From the NCBI GenBank assembly GCA_025458365.1, contig JALOSP010000085.1, positions 1-8,090 of the forward strand: 8,090 nt of DNA. Direction: 5' to 3'. The DNA is from Hyphomonadaceae bacterium (lineage in GTDB: Bacteria; Pseudomonadota; Alphaproteobacteria; Caulobacterales; Aquidulcibacteraceae). How positions within the stretch are numbered: position 1 is the stretch's first letter; every line of letters begins with the position of its first letter. The translations under genes were made by a program, and so were the position numbers. Below, piece after piece: positions 1-6,129 of the stretch. The notes below the pieces were generated by a model. It worked only from the letters and a program-made list of their open reading frames with translations, ran no database searches and was not told the origin of the DNA.

Positions 1-119
1 ATCCAGCACACGATGCGATCATGGCCAGTGAAGCGGCTGGCGCACGCGCCGTGATGGCCGAATGGACTGCCCGTACCGCTGCCCAGAAAGCTGCAAACCT
101 TGAGCTTGGACCGGCGTGA
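1..119 (+). CDS. 3' end of an unidentified protein (truncated by window edge)
   Basis: An open frame enters from the left edge (first full codon at 3-5) and runs to a TGA at 117-119. The visible C-terminal 38 residues are Ala-rich and probably helical, containing MAEWTARTAAQKAANLELG just before the end. I do not recognise the family from this tail. It is taken as real because its stop overlaps the start of the next gene in the classic 4-nt GTGA arrangement (116-119), which is typical of translationally coupled genes in one operon, and because the frame stays open to the edge with GC-rich codon use like its neighbours. The function should be sought from the missing upstream part; it is likely co-expressed with the histidine phosphatase. 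Confidence 0.6.
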   Translation, partial: PAHDAIMASEAAGARAVMAEWTARTAAQKAANLELGPA

Positions 120-667
120 GCCGCACCATCCACCTGGTCCGCCACGCCGAACCCGCTGCAAGCTGGGGCGCCGATCCCGATCCGGGGTTGAGCACTTTGG
201 GGCAGCAGCAGGCCCAAGCGTTCGCCGCCAGCTTTGGCGGACCCGCCACACTCTGGACCAGCCCCATGGCACGCTGCCGTGAGACCGCCGGGCCTCTGGC
301 TGCCCGGCTGCGGCAGGTGCCGGAAATCGTGCCCGCCGTGAGTGAAATCCCGACACCGCACGGCCTTTCTGACGCGCGCGGCTGGCTGATGGATGTCTTG
401 CGCGGTCATTGGCCCGATCAGGCCGCGACCATCCAGTCCTGGCGAGAAAGCGTCGTGACCGCTGTATCCGACGCATCGGTCGATGGGCCGCCACTGGTGA
501 TCTTCACCCATTTCATCGCGATCAATGCAGTCGTCTCGGCCATCACCGGCGACAGTCGGGTCACGGTGTTTCAGCCGGGCCATGCGTCGGTGACGACGCT
601 GGTGCTGGAAGACGGCAGGTTGCGGCTGGTGTCGACCGGTGCGGAGCAGGCTATCGTGCTGACTTGA
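116..667 (+). CDS. Histidine phosphatase family protein (phosphoglycerate mutase-like)
   Basis: A 183-residue protein of the histidine phosphatase superfamily, soluble and probably cytoplasmic (no signal peptide seen). The signature RHAE is at residues 9-12, with His10 as the expected phospho-accepting nucleophile. The family's SPxxRxxxTA block is visible as SPMARCRETA (49-58), Glu76 is a candidate acid in the middle, and the second catalytic histidine is His132 in THFIAINAVV, followed by the usual GHAS-type turn near 155-158. The length is short but normal for single-domain members (about 180-220). The start is GTG at 116, overlapping the stop of the upstream gene by 4 nt, with only a weak GGA ribosome-binding site at 108-110, so translational coupling is likely. 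The substrate cannot be told from sequence; members act on phospho-sugars, nucleotides or phosphoproteins. It ends 3 nt before the convergent transporter gene. Confidence 0.88.
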   Translation: MSRTIHLVRHAEPAASWGADPDPGLSTLGQQQAQAFAASFGGPATLWTSPMARCRETAGPLAARLRQVPEIVPAVSEIPTPHGLSDARGWLMDVLRGHWPDQAATIQSWRESVVTAVSDASVDGPPLVIFTHFIAINAVVSAITGDSRVTVFQPGHASVTTLVLEDGRLRLVSTGAEQAIVLT

Positions 668-670
668 GCC

Positions 671-1606
671 TTATCCCAACCCGGCCACAAGGGTTAGCCC
701 GACTAGCGACACCAAGGTCGAGCCGATCACTGCCAGTGCTGCCGGGCCTGCCCAGATGCCGGCCTGCCGCGCCTGGATGAACACGTTGACCGCGCTGGGG
801 CAGGCGGCCAGCAAGGTGGCGGCCAGACGTACCTGTGGATCGGCCCCGGCCAGAGTGAACGCGGCCCACATGCCCAGCGGCAGGGCCACGGTTTTCAGGC
901 CGATGGCCAGCGCCAGTTCGGCGTTTGCCTTGGCGGGTCGCTCGATCGAAGGGGTGGCCAGCACGCCTGCCATCACGATCCCAAGGCTCACCAGCCCGGC
1001 CGGGCTGGCCGCCGCGCCCAGCATTTCGATCGGACGGGCCAGTGCCGGGGCCAGGCCCAATCCGCTGACAGCCAGCACAAACCCGATCAGGGCACCCATG
1101 CTGACTGGATTGACCAGCCCGCCGAGGGCGGCCTTCAGCGCGGCCGTGCGCGTTGTGCCCGGTGCACTGGCTTTCAATGCCGCCACTGCCAGCCCGACCA
1201 CGACGATGTTTTCGACTGCCACCAGCGCCGCTGCCAATGGCAGGATGGCCGACCCCATCAGGCTCACCAGAATGGCGGTGCCCAGAAAGGCGGTATTGCC
1301 GCAACTGGCCGCCAGCGCCACGCCGTTGCGCGCCGGGCCGTCAAGCCCAAGCCCCATGCCAGCCAGCCGCGCCAACACCTGCACACCCAACAGCACCGCC
1401 AGCCACAAACCGATGGTGCCCGCCATTGCCGCATCCGGTGCCGGTGCCTTGGCCATCGAGGATAGCAACAAGGCGGGAAACGCCAGCCAGAACACAAACC
1501 TCCCAAGTCCGTTGGCCACCGCCTCGTCGAACAGGCTCAGTCTGGTGCCCAACCATCCCAGCCCGATCAGGGCGAAGATCGGCAATGTGATCGGAAGCGC
1601 ATCCAT
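671..1606 (-). CDS. AEC family transporter (auxin efflux carrier / malonate permease type)
   Basis: A 311-residue, very hydrophobic inner-membrane protein of the AEC (auxin efflux carrier) family, the bile acid/auxin-type fold of about ten transmembrane helices. Family marks are FPALLL at 43-48 in the second helix, the unwound-helix motif GNTAFLG at 103-109, the NP pair at 166-167 after the central loop (about 145-160), and the C-terminal crossover region ACPSAVNVFIQA at 268-279. The length is normal. Bacterial members are proposed to export organic acids or small carboxylates (MdcF-like malonate carriers are one example), but the substrate here is unknown. The start at 1606 is the first ATG after the upstream stop in this frame; no strong ribosome-binding site precedes it. 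It stands alone on the minus strand, convergent with the phosphatase (3-nt gap), and its leader contains a strong 8-bp hairpin at 1671-1690. Confidence 0.88.
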   Translation of the reverse strand: MDALPITLPIFALIGLGWLGTRLSLFDEAVANGLGRFVFWLAFPALLLSSMAKAPAPDAAMAGTIGLWLAVLLGVQVLARLAGMGLGLDGPARNGVALAASCGNTAFLGTAILVSLMGSAILPLAAALVAVENIVVVGLAVAALKASAPGTTRTAALKAALGGLVNPVSMGALIGFVLAVSGLGLAPALARPIEMLGAAASPAGLVSLGIVMAGVLATPSIERPAKANAELALAIGLKTVALPLGMWAAFTLAGADPQVRLAATLLAACPSAVNVFIQARQAGIWAGPAALAVIGSTLVSLVGLTLVAGLG

Positions 1607-1670
1607 CCCCGGCTTGTGGCTGGTGTGGGGGTGAGGTGCAAGTGCTGTCTGGGAGCGCGGGGCAACAGTA

Positions 1671-1690
1671 CGCGCACCGGGAGGTGCGCG
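1671..1690. repeat. 8-bp perfect inverted repeat (hairpin) in the AEC transporter leader
   Basis: CGCGCACC at 1671-1678 and GGTGCGCG at 1683-1690 are exact reverse complements around the 4-nt loop GGGA. On the plus strand the loop fits the GNRA tetraloop class; on the minus strand, the transporter's sense strand, it reads TCCC. It lies 65-84 nt upstream of the transporter start, so it may sit in the mRNA leader or be an operator. There is no T-run on either side, so a terminator is unlikely. Confidence 0.5.
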
Positions 1691-1710
1691 GTCCTGTATT
1701 CATCGGGCGT

Positions 1711-1758
1711 GCTGGAGCGCGGCTGTCCCACCCGGGCTGGGGTCAGCCGCGCTCCAGC
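1711..1758. repeat. REP-like palindromic repeat, copy 1
   Basis: A perfect 15-bp inverted repeat (arms 1711-1725 and 1744-1758) closes an 18-nt centre that can partly pair as well (TCCCA against TGGGG). The left arm shares a 17-nt block, GGAGCGCGGCTGTCCCA (1714-1730), with the left arm of the palindrome at 5958-6026, and the right arm shares CAGCCGCGCTCC (1744-1755). The outer third base pair is T-A here and A-T in the other copy, so the change is compensated on both arms. This is the pattern of a dispersed extragenic palindrome; a transposase or RAYT partner is not in the window. Confidence 0.75.
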
Positions 1759-1920
1759 GGGGATAGGGTCCCACCGATCCCACACCGTCCATCCCATGGC
1801 CCAATCCAGCCATGCCCTGCATGCCATCCGAGCAAGGCCGCCACCACTGGCGCCGCCACAACAGGTGCTGCGCGCTCCAAATCCCGCACAGGACCGTAGG
1901 CCTCCAGTCCGCGTAGCGCC

Positions 1921-3717
1921 CTAGAATTTCACCCCGCCTGCCAGGATCGCAGCATGGGCTGCAGAATCCAGAGGCTTGTAGATCGCGTGACTGCCATCCC
2001 ACCAGAACACGGGTTCACCATCCACTTTCGCCGGATCAAAGCCTTCGGCGACCAGGTCAACCTTCTTGTACTTGAACGTGCCCGTCACTTCCGGCTCCTT
2101 CTGGAAGCGCAGGAACAGCGGGATCGCATAGGCGGGCAGGTTGGACTTCACATGGGCCGACAGGGTTGCCAGATCGAGGCCGGGTGCCGCCACCAGTGCG
2201 GCCATCCCGGCCCGTCCATCGCAGTGCGGCACTTCCACGCCATAGACATTGACCTGCTGGACCCCGTCAAATGAGCCCAAAGCTTCAGCCACTTCATTGG
2301 TCGAGACGTTTTCGGATTTCCAGCGATAAGTGTCGCCGATCCGGTCGATGAAATAATAATAGCCTTCCGCGTCGCGCTTCATCAAATCGCCGGTGCGGAA
2401 GTAAAGGTCGCCCTTTTCGAGCACATCGGACAGGAGCTTCTTCTTGGTGGCTTCAGGATTGTTGGCATAGCCGTCAAACCGGGTCCGCACATTGCTGGGG
2501 TCGATCTTGCCCACCGCCTCACCGGTTTCGCCTGGCTCGCACAGCACGCACAGTCCATTGTCGTCGCGCACCGGAACTTCGTTTTCCACGTCGAACTTCA
2601 CCAGCTCGATCGGGAACTTCTTCTTGAAGTAGGGCGCGATCCGCCCGACGGCGCCGACCTTGCCCTCCACATTGATGAAACTGACATTGCCTTCGGTCGA
2701 GCCATAGAATTCGATGATCCGGGGGATGGCAAACCGCTCTTCGGCACGCACCCAGACATCAGGCCGCAAACCGTTGCCAAAGCAGCACTTCAGCATGTGG
2801 GCCTTTTCTTTCGGGTGCGGCGGCTGGTTCACGAGATAACGAAACAGCTCACCGATATAGGCAAAGATCGTGCAACGCTGATCGACCACATCATCCCAGA
2901 AGGCGCTGGCCGAAAACTTGCGCCGCAGCACCATGGCCGCGCCAGTGTTCAAGGCAAGACCGATGCCCGCGATCCCGCCGGTGCTGTGATACAGCGGCAA
3001 GGGCACATAGACCCGGTCTTCGGCACTGACCCGCGTGGCCGGGATGAAGATCCGGCTGATGCCGCGCGTGCGTGCCTGGGTCAGGAGGCCTGCCTTCGGG
3101 TTGCCGGTGGTGCCGGATGTATAGACGTAAAGGCAGGGCGAACGGCCAAGCAGGCCCTCGCGGTGGCTGCGTGCCGGGCGGGTGACCAGAACCTTGTCGA
3201 GCGCCGCATCCAGGTCCTTCATGCCTTTCTTGCGGCCGCCTTGCGACCAGACCGGCAAGTTGCCCATCGCGTCTGCAATCGTGGCCCATTGGGCAGACAG
3301 CCCGGCCTCGACCACGGCCATCTTTGCAGCCGCCACCGTCACGCAATGGCTCAAGGAACCACCTTGCAAGTTGGAATTGATCAAGGCGGCGACCACGCCT
3401 ACCTTTGCCAGGCCATACCAGCAGGCCACATAGTCCGGCTTGTTGGTCATGAACAGCGCGACCACGTCGCCCGGTTTCAAGCCCTGTTCCAGCGCCCAAT
3501 GGGCATAGCGGTTGGCCCGCCCGTCGAGCTGGCCCCAGGTCCAGGTTTCGCCTTCGAACAGGACGGCGGGCCGGGACGAATGGAGGTCGCAGGTTTTTTC
3601 GATGTCGTCTGCGATGTTGCCAGGCGCGTCGGGCAACAGGTCTGCGGTGATCTTCTGGGTCTTCAGCAGGGTCGTGACATATTCGAACTCACGACTGATC
3701 GTGTTCATAAAGCCCAT
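1921..3717 (-). CDS. Long-chain/very-long-chain acyl-CoA synthetase (FATP/ACSVL-type AMP-binding enzyme)
   Basis: A 598-residue enzyme of the ANL adenylating superfamily. It activates fatty (or related) acids to acyl-AMP with ATP, then forms the acyl-CoA thioester, feeding beta-oxidation or lipid synthesis. Visible motifs are the P-loop YTSGTTGNPKAG at 199-210, the adenine-binding motif FYGSTEGN at 337-344, RTGDL at 441-445, the hinge region DRIGDTYRWKSENVST at 458-473, and TGTFKYKK at 545-552 with Lys549 as the likely C-terminal catalytic lysine. The form WKSENVST and the GFDP/Y-PL ending are typical of the fatty-acid-transport-protein (SLC27/FATP-like) branch rather than E. coli FadD. The start at 3717 is chosen because AAGGAG lies 5 nt upstream; the open frame continues far upstream but there runs antisense to another gene. 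It is monocistronic here, divergent from the 165-aa protein, and the exact chain length is unknown. Confidence 0.92.
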   Translation of the reverse strand: MGFMNTISREFEYVTTLLKTQKITADLLPDAPGNIADDIEKTCDLHSSRPAVLFEGETWTWGQLDGRANRYAHWALEQGLKPGDVVALFMTNKPDYVACWYGLAKVGVVAALINSNLQGGSLSHCVTVAAAKMAVVEAGLSAQWATIADAMGNLPVWSQGGRKKGMKDLDAALDKVLVTRPARSHREGLLGRSPCLYVYTSGTTGNPKAGLLTQARTRGISRIFIPATRVSAEDRVYVPLPLYHSTGGIAGIGLALNTGAAMVLRRKFSASAFWDDVVDQRCTIFAYIGELFRYLVNQPPHPKEKAHMLKCCFGNGLRPDVWVRAEERFAIPRIIEFYGSTEGNVSFINVEGKVGAVGRIAPYFKKKFPIELVKFDVENEVPVRDDNGLCVLCEPGETGEAVGKIDPSNVRTRFDGYANNPEATKKKLLSDVLEKGDLYFRTGDLMKRDAEGYYYFIDRIGDTYRWKSENVSTNEVAEALGSFDGVQQVNVYGVEVPHCDGRAGMAALVAAPGLDLATLSAHVKSNLPAYAIPLFLRFQKEPEVTGTFKYKKVDLVAEGFDPAKVDGEPVFWWDGSHAIYKPLDSAAHAAILAGGVKF

Positions 3718-3722
3718 GACGG

Positions 3723-3728
3723 CTCCTT
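3723..3728 (-). promoter_or_regulatory. Ribosome-binding site fixing the acyl-CoA synthetase start
   Basis: On the minus strand this reads AAGGAG, a near-perfect Shine-Dalgarno, 5 nt before the ATG at 3717. A second in-frame ATG 9 nt downstream (3708) would have a 14-nt spacing, so 3717 is preferred. Confidence 0.7.
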
Positions 3729-3887
3729 CTCCCAAAAGCATCCGCGTCGGTTTTGCCGCACCCTCACAGCAAATGCCGGATCGGGCAAGAGGCAACCTGG
3801 CCAGGTCGATCCCCGTTCGCTGAACTGTGACCGGTGCAGGTCGCTGCCGGTCGAGTAACCACTTGTTGACCGACAGCTGATGAAATT

Positions 3888-3893
3888 GGAGAG
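3888..3893 (+). promoter_or_regulatory. Ribosome-binding site fixing the start of the 165-aa protein
   Basis: GGAGAG lies 4 nt before the ATG at 3898 (6 nt counting from GGAG). The alternative in-frame ATG at 3880 has no Shine-Dalgarno-like sequence, and this site would lie inside the gene if that start were used. Confidence 0.6.
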
Positions 3894-3897
3894 CAGT

Positions 3898-4395
3898 ATG
3901 ATTGACGCGGACGTTGCGACCTTGAGCGAGACCCTTGCCGACTTTGATCGGGACGCCCTGACGGCTGCCAAGATCGTGCACGGCACCGGCCTGTCCACCG
4001 ACTATCTCAACGTTTTCAACGAGGCCGTGATGCTGTTTGGCATGCTGGCCGACATGCCCGACATGATTGACGACCTGCGGACCTGGCAGCCCTTGAGCTA
4101 TGAGGAACACTTCAAACGCTCCGGCTTTCAGGCGAAAGAGCTGGCCATTGCCGCCTATCGGGCTGCCGATCCCTCGATCCGCCAGCCATTCGATGCGCTC
4201 TCGACCGATATCGGTGCCACCATTACCCGTGCCGTGCAGGATGCAGATGCCTTGATTGCCGAAGGTGGCGACATTGGCGAATTCGTGACCGAAACCGGCT
4301 TCGGCCTGCAGACCCTGATCATGATGCTCGATGGCATGGTGCATGGTGGCAGCGTCGGCGGGGCGCAGGACGATATCGACGCGCTGTTTGACTGA
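3898..4395 (+). CDS. Conserved-looking helical protein of unknown function with a FliM/CheZ-like acidic C-terminus
   Basis: A 165-residue acidic, soluble, probably all-helical protein that I cannot assign to a named family. There is no signal peptide or membrane segment. The middle (about 38-90) looks like a conserved core: FNEAVMLFGML at 40-50, a Met-rich DMPDMIDDL stretch, and SYEEHFKRSGFQAKELAIAA at 67-86. A second helical part spans about 95-147. A Gly-rich linker (150-155) then leads to the terminal peptide AQDDIDALFD (156-165), which resembles the SQ(D/E)xIDALL-type CheY-binding peptide at the FliM N-terminus and the acidic C-terminal tail of CheZ. That likeness is only a short motif. 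The start at 3898 is chosen over an in-frame ATG at 3880 because GGAGAG (3888-3893) lies just before it. It is divergent from the acyl-CoA synthetase (180-nt gap) and convergent with radA. Confidence 0.8.
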   Translation: MIDADVATLSETLADFDRDALTAAKIVHGTGLSTDYLNVFNEAVMLFGMLADMPDMIDDLRTWQPLSYEEHFKRSGFQAKELAIAAYRAADPSIRQPFDALSTDIGATITRAVQDADALIAEGGDIGEFVTETGFGLQTLIMMLDGMVHGGSVGGAQDDIDALFD

Positions 4396-4411
4396 CCGCT
4401 TGGGCGGTCAG
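4392..4411. terminator. Hairpin shared by the two convergent stop codons (possible bidirectional terminator)
   Basis: CTGACCGC at 4392-4399 and GCGGTCAG at 4404-4411 form a perfect 8-bp stem with the loop TTGG. The TGA stop of the 165-aa protein (4393-4395) is in one arm, and the stop of radA (TGA on the minus strand, 4408-4410) is in the other; the two stops pair with each other. There is no T-tract on either side, so if it ends transcription it does so weakly or as a 3'-end stabilising structure. Confidence 0.45.
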
Positions 4412-5802
4412 CGCCCTGGTGCTGTGCCCGTGATGGCTTCAACCAGATCGCCCACTGTGGCCAGTGTCTTGCGGTGTACACCACTCACCGGCTGGGCGCC
4501 CGGCACCGGCCCCAGAAGCGCGCTGGCAAAGCCGAGCTTCTCGGCCTCTTTCAGCCGCGCCTCGACCCGTCCCACGGGTCGCACCTGGCCCGACAGTGCG
4601 ATCTCGCCAAACACCACGGTGTCGCGCGGCATGGCGGTGTCGCTGACCGCAGAGACCAAAGCGGCTGCCACCGCAAGATCGGCGGCGGGCTCATTGATCT
4701 TCAGGCCGCCAGCCACGTTGAGATACACGTCAAACTGCCCGAACGCGATCCCGCACCGGGTTTCAAGCACAGCCAGCACCATGGCCAGCCGCGTGGTTTC
4801 CCAGCCCTGCACAGCCCGGCGCGGCGCCCCGAAAGTGGTCGGCGAAGCGAGCGCCTGGATTTCCACCAGCACCGGCCTGGTGCCTTCCATGCCGGCAAAC
4901 ACCGCTGACCCGCTCATGGCCTCACCGCGCTGGTCGAGGAACATGGCCGAGGGATTGGTGACTTCGGTGAGGCCCGCTTCACCCATCTCGAACACGCCGA
5001 TCTCGTCAGTCGGGCCAAACCGGTTTTTCAGGCCGCGCAGGATGCGGAACTGGTGGCCACGCTCGCCCTCGAACTGCAGGACGGCATCAACCAGATGCTC
5101 CACGACGCGCGGGCCTGCGATCTGGCCGTCCTTGGTCACGTGGCCGACCAGCACGAGTGCGGTGCCGGTGTTCTTGGCATGGCGCACCAATTCATGGGCA
5201 CAGGCCCGCACCTGGGTCACGGTGCCTGGAGCAGCGGGCAGGGTGTCGGTCCACAGGGTCTGGATCGAGTCGATGATGGCCAGCGCGGGCTTTTCTTTCT
5301 TCAAGAGGTCGATCACCGATTCCAGCCGCGTCTCGGTGGCCAGCCGCACGCTGGCGTCGGTCAGCCCCAGCCGCCTTGCGCGGCCCTGGATCTGGGCGGC
5401 AGCCTCTTCGCCCGAGACATACAGTGTGCTTGCGCCCAACCGTGCCGCGCCCGCGACCGCTTGCAGCAGAAGTGTCGATTTGCCAATGCCGGGGTCGCCG
5501 CCCAGCAGGACGGCAGAGGCCTCCACCAATCCGCCGCCACAGACCCGGTCAAACTCGCTGATCCCGGTGGAGAGGCGCGGCGGGTCGGGCAGGGTGGCGT
5601 CCAGCGTGGTGATCTCGGTGCCAGCCCCGCGGGTGCGGGCCCGCTTGCCTGGCGACAGCGCGGCTCCCGGTCCTGACGCAGGCCCTGTCGGGACTTCTTC
5701 GGCCAACGTGTTCCAGGACCCGCACGCATCACACCGCCCCTGCCAGCGACCATAGACCGCCCCGCAGGACTGGCAGACGAAGGTGAGGGCGGCTTTGGCC
5801 AT
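4408..5802 (-). CDS. radA: DNA repair protein RadA (Sms)
   Basis: A 464-residue RadA/Sms, the RecA-like ATPase that helps process recombination intermediates by driving branch migration and loading as a DnaB-like helicase on D-loops. The full domain order is present: an N-terminal C4 zinc finger (Cys10, Cys13, Cys24, Cys27); a RecA-type ATPase with Walker A GGDPGIGKST at 101-110 and a Walker B strand ALAIIDSIQ ending at Asp178; the RadA-specific KNRFG motif at 259-263; and a Lon-protease-like C-terminal domain from about 285 to 460. The length matches the family (about 450-460). The open frame extends to 6162, but the start at 5802 gives the canonical MAKAALTFVCQSCG beginning, with only a weak purine-rich GAAAGA upstream. 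It is alone on its strand, with an unusually hairpin-rich leader. In several alphaproteobacteria radA is followed by cvpA, but here it is followed by a convergent gene. Confidence 0.97.
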   Translation of the reverse strand: MAKAALTFVCQSCGAVYGRWQGRCDACGSWNTLAEEVPTGPASGPGAALSPGKRARTRGAGTEITTLDATLPDPPRLSTGISEFDRVCGGGLVEASAVLLGGDPGIGKSTLLLQAVAGAARLGASTLYVSGEEAAAQIQGRARRLGLTDASVRLATETRLESVIDLLKKEKPALAIIDSIQTLWTDTLPAAPGTVTQVRACAHELVRHAKNTGTALVLVGHVTKDGQIAGPRVVEHLVDAVLQFEGERGHQFRILRGLKNRFGPTDEIGVFEMGEAGLTEVTNPSAMFLDQRGEAMSGSAVFAGMEGTRPVLVEIQALASPTTFGAPRRAVQGWETTRLAMVLAVLETRCGIAFGQFDVYLNVAGGLKINEPAADLAVAAALVSAVSDTAMPRDTVVFGEIALSGQVRPVGRVEARLKEAEKLGFASALLGPVPGAQPVSGVHRKTLATVGDLVEAITGTAPGR

Positions 5803-5891
5803 GATCGATCTTTCATGCTCGCTGTCATCCAGGAACGCGACGCGTATCCGGGACCTCAAAGGCCACGGATCGACCGGGCCGTCCAGGGTGA

Positions 5892-5911
5892 CAGAGGCGT
5901 GATAGCCTCTG
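5892..5911. repeat. Hairpin with 7-bp stem upstream of radA
   Basis: CAGAGGC at 5892-5898 is the exact reverse complement of GCCTCTG at 5905-5911, with the loop GTGATA. A direct repeat TGACAG (5889-5894 and 5910-5915) overlaps both arms. It lies about 90 nt before the radA start, so it could be an operator or a leader structure. There is no adjacent T-run. Confidence 0.5.
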
Positions 5912-5920
5912 ACAGGGTGA

Positions 5921-5955
5921 TGCGTCAGGGCAGGACGCAGTGATTTGCAATCACT
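5921..5955. repeat. Two adjoining small hairpins upstream of radA
   Basis: TGCGTC (5921-5926) pairs with GACGCA (5934-5939) across a 7-nt loop. AGTGATT (5939-5945) pairs with AATCACT (5949-5955) across TGC, making an almost gap-free palindrome centred on TTGCAA, which could also be a dimeric-protein operator. The two share base 5939. Confidence 0.4.
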
Positions 5956-5957
5956 CC

Positions 5958-6026
5958 GCAGGAGCGCGGCTGTCCCAGCCGCATGGGTTCGCGCCCAAAC
6001 TGCGGCTGGGACAGCCGCGCTCCTGC
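5958..6026. repeat. REP-like palindromic repeat, copy 2 (26-bp perfect stem)
   Basis: The arms at 5958-5983 and 6001-6026 are perfectly complementary over 26 bp and close a 17-nt loop in which TGGG (5984-5987) can pair with CCCA (5994-5997). This is far longer than a factor-independent terminator and lacks a T-tract. The left arm shares the 17-nt block GGAGCGCGGCTGTCCCA with the copy at 1711-1758, and the right arm shares CAGCCGCGCTCC. Compared with copy 1, the inner stem is longer by the AGCCGCA/TGCGGCT segment. It sits in intergenic DNA between radA and the tRNA promoter. Confidence 0.8.
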
Positions 6027-6100
6027 AGCCAGGCTGGACTGGCACCCCACACTCCGACCTTGCCGCTGCATGCCACTGCATTGCCTGCCATCTCCCCTGC

Positions 6101-6129
6101 TTGACCGTCCGGCCTGCGGCGACTATCAC
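6101..6129 (+). promoter_or_regulatory. Likely sigma-70 promoter of tRNA-Asp
   Basis: A -35 box TTGACC (6101-6106, in the context CTTGAC favoured in alphaproteobacteria) is followed after exactly 17 nt by TATCAC (6124-6129), a -10 box matching TATAAT at 4 of 6 positions. Transcription would start near 6136, about 35 nt before the mature tRNA 5' end, which suits a short leader trimmed by RNase P. Confidence 0.5.

Larger units (their letters stand above)
1607..1920. other. Non-coding intergenic region, 314 nt
   Basis: No convincing gene lies between the start of the AEC transporter and the stop of the acyl-CoA synthetase, both on the minus strand. Short open frames here have no recognisable product and no ribosome-binding sites. 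The stretch holds a perfect 8-bp hairpin (1671-1690) and a palindromic repeat (1711-1758). Outside these lies a pair of half-motifs that could also pair with each other: GGAGCGCG at 1652-1659 and CGCGCTCC at 1871-1878. I found no T-tract terminator for the acyl-CoA synthetase, and no clear promoter for the transporter. Confidence 0.7.

Noticed and set aside
678..695. Small inverted repeat AACCC/GGGTT near the end of the AEC gene as a terminator
   Set aside because: Only a 5-bp stem with an 8-nt loop, no T-tract, and it lies inside the coding sequence.
756..1634. 292-residue plus-strand open frame antisense to the AEC transporter
   Set aside because: Low-complexity Ala/Pro/Ser/Thr composition. 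The minus strand encodes a full-length membrane transporter with family motifs.
2797..3858. 353-residue plus-strand open frame antisense to the acyl-CoA synthetase
   Set aside because: A long antisense frame of the kind common in GC-rich genes. There is no recognisable domain, and the opposite strand has an unmistakable enzyme.
3718..4344. N-terminal extension of the acyl-CoA synthetase reading frame by about 209 residues
   Set aside because: The extension is antisense to the 165-aa protein and the intergenic gap, has no family similarity, and a strong ribosome-binding site fixes the start at 3717.
4331..5755. 474-residue plus-strand open frame antisense to radA
   Set aside because: Its composition is Ser/Arg/Thr/Pro-rich without motifs. 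It is a shadow of radA codon bias.
5958..6026. Large palindrome as a simple transcription terminator for an upstream gene
   Set aside because: No gene ends before it on the plus strand, it has no T-tract, its 26-bp stem is far too long, and it has a related copy elsewhere.
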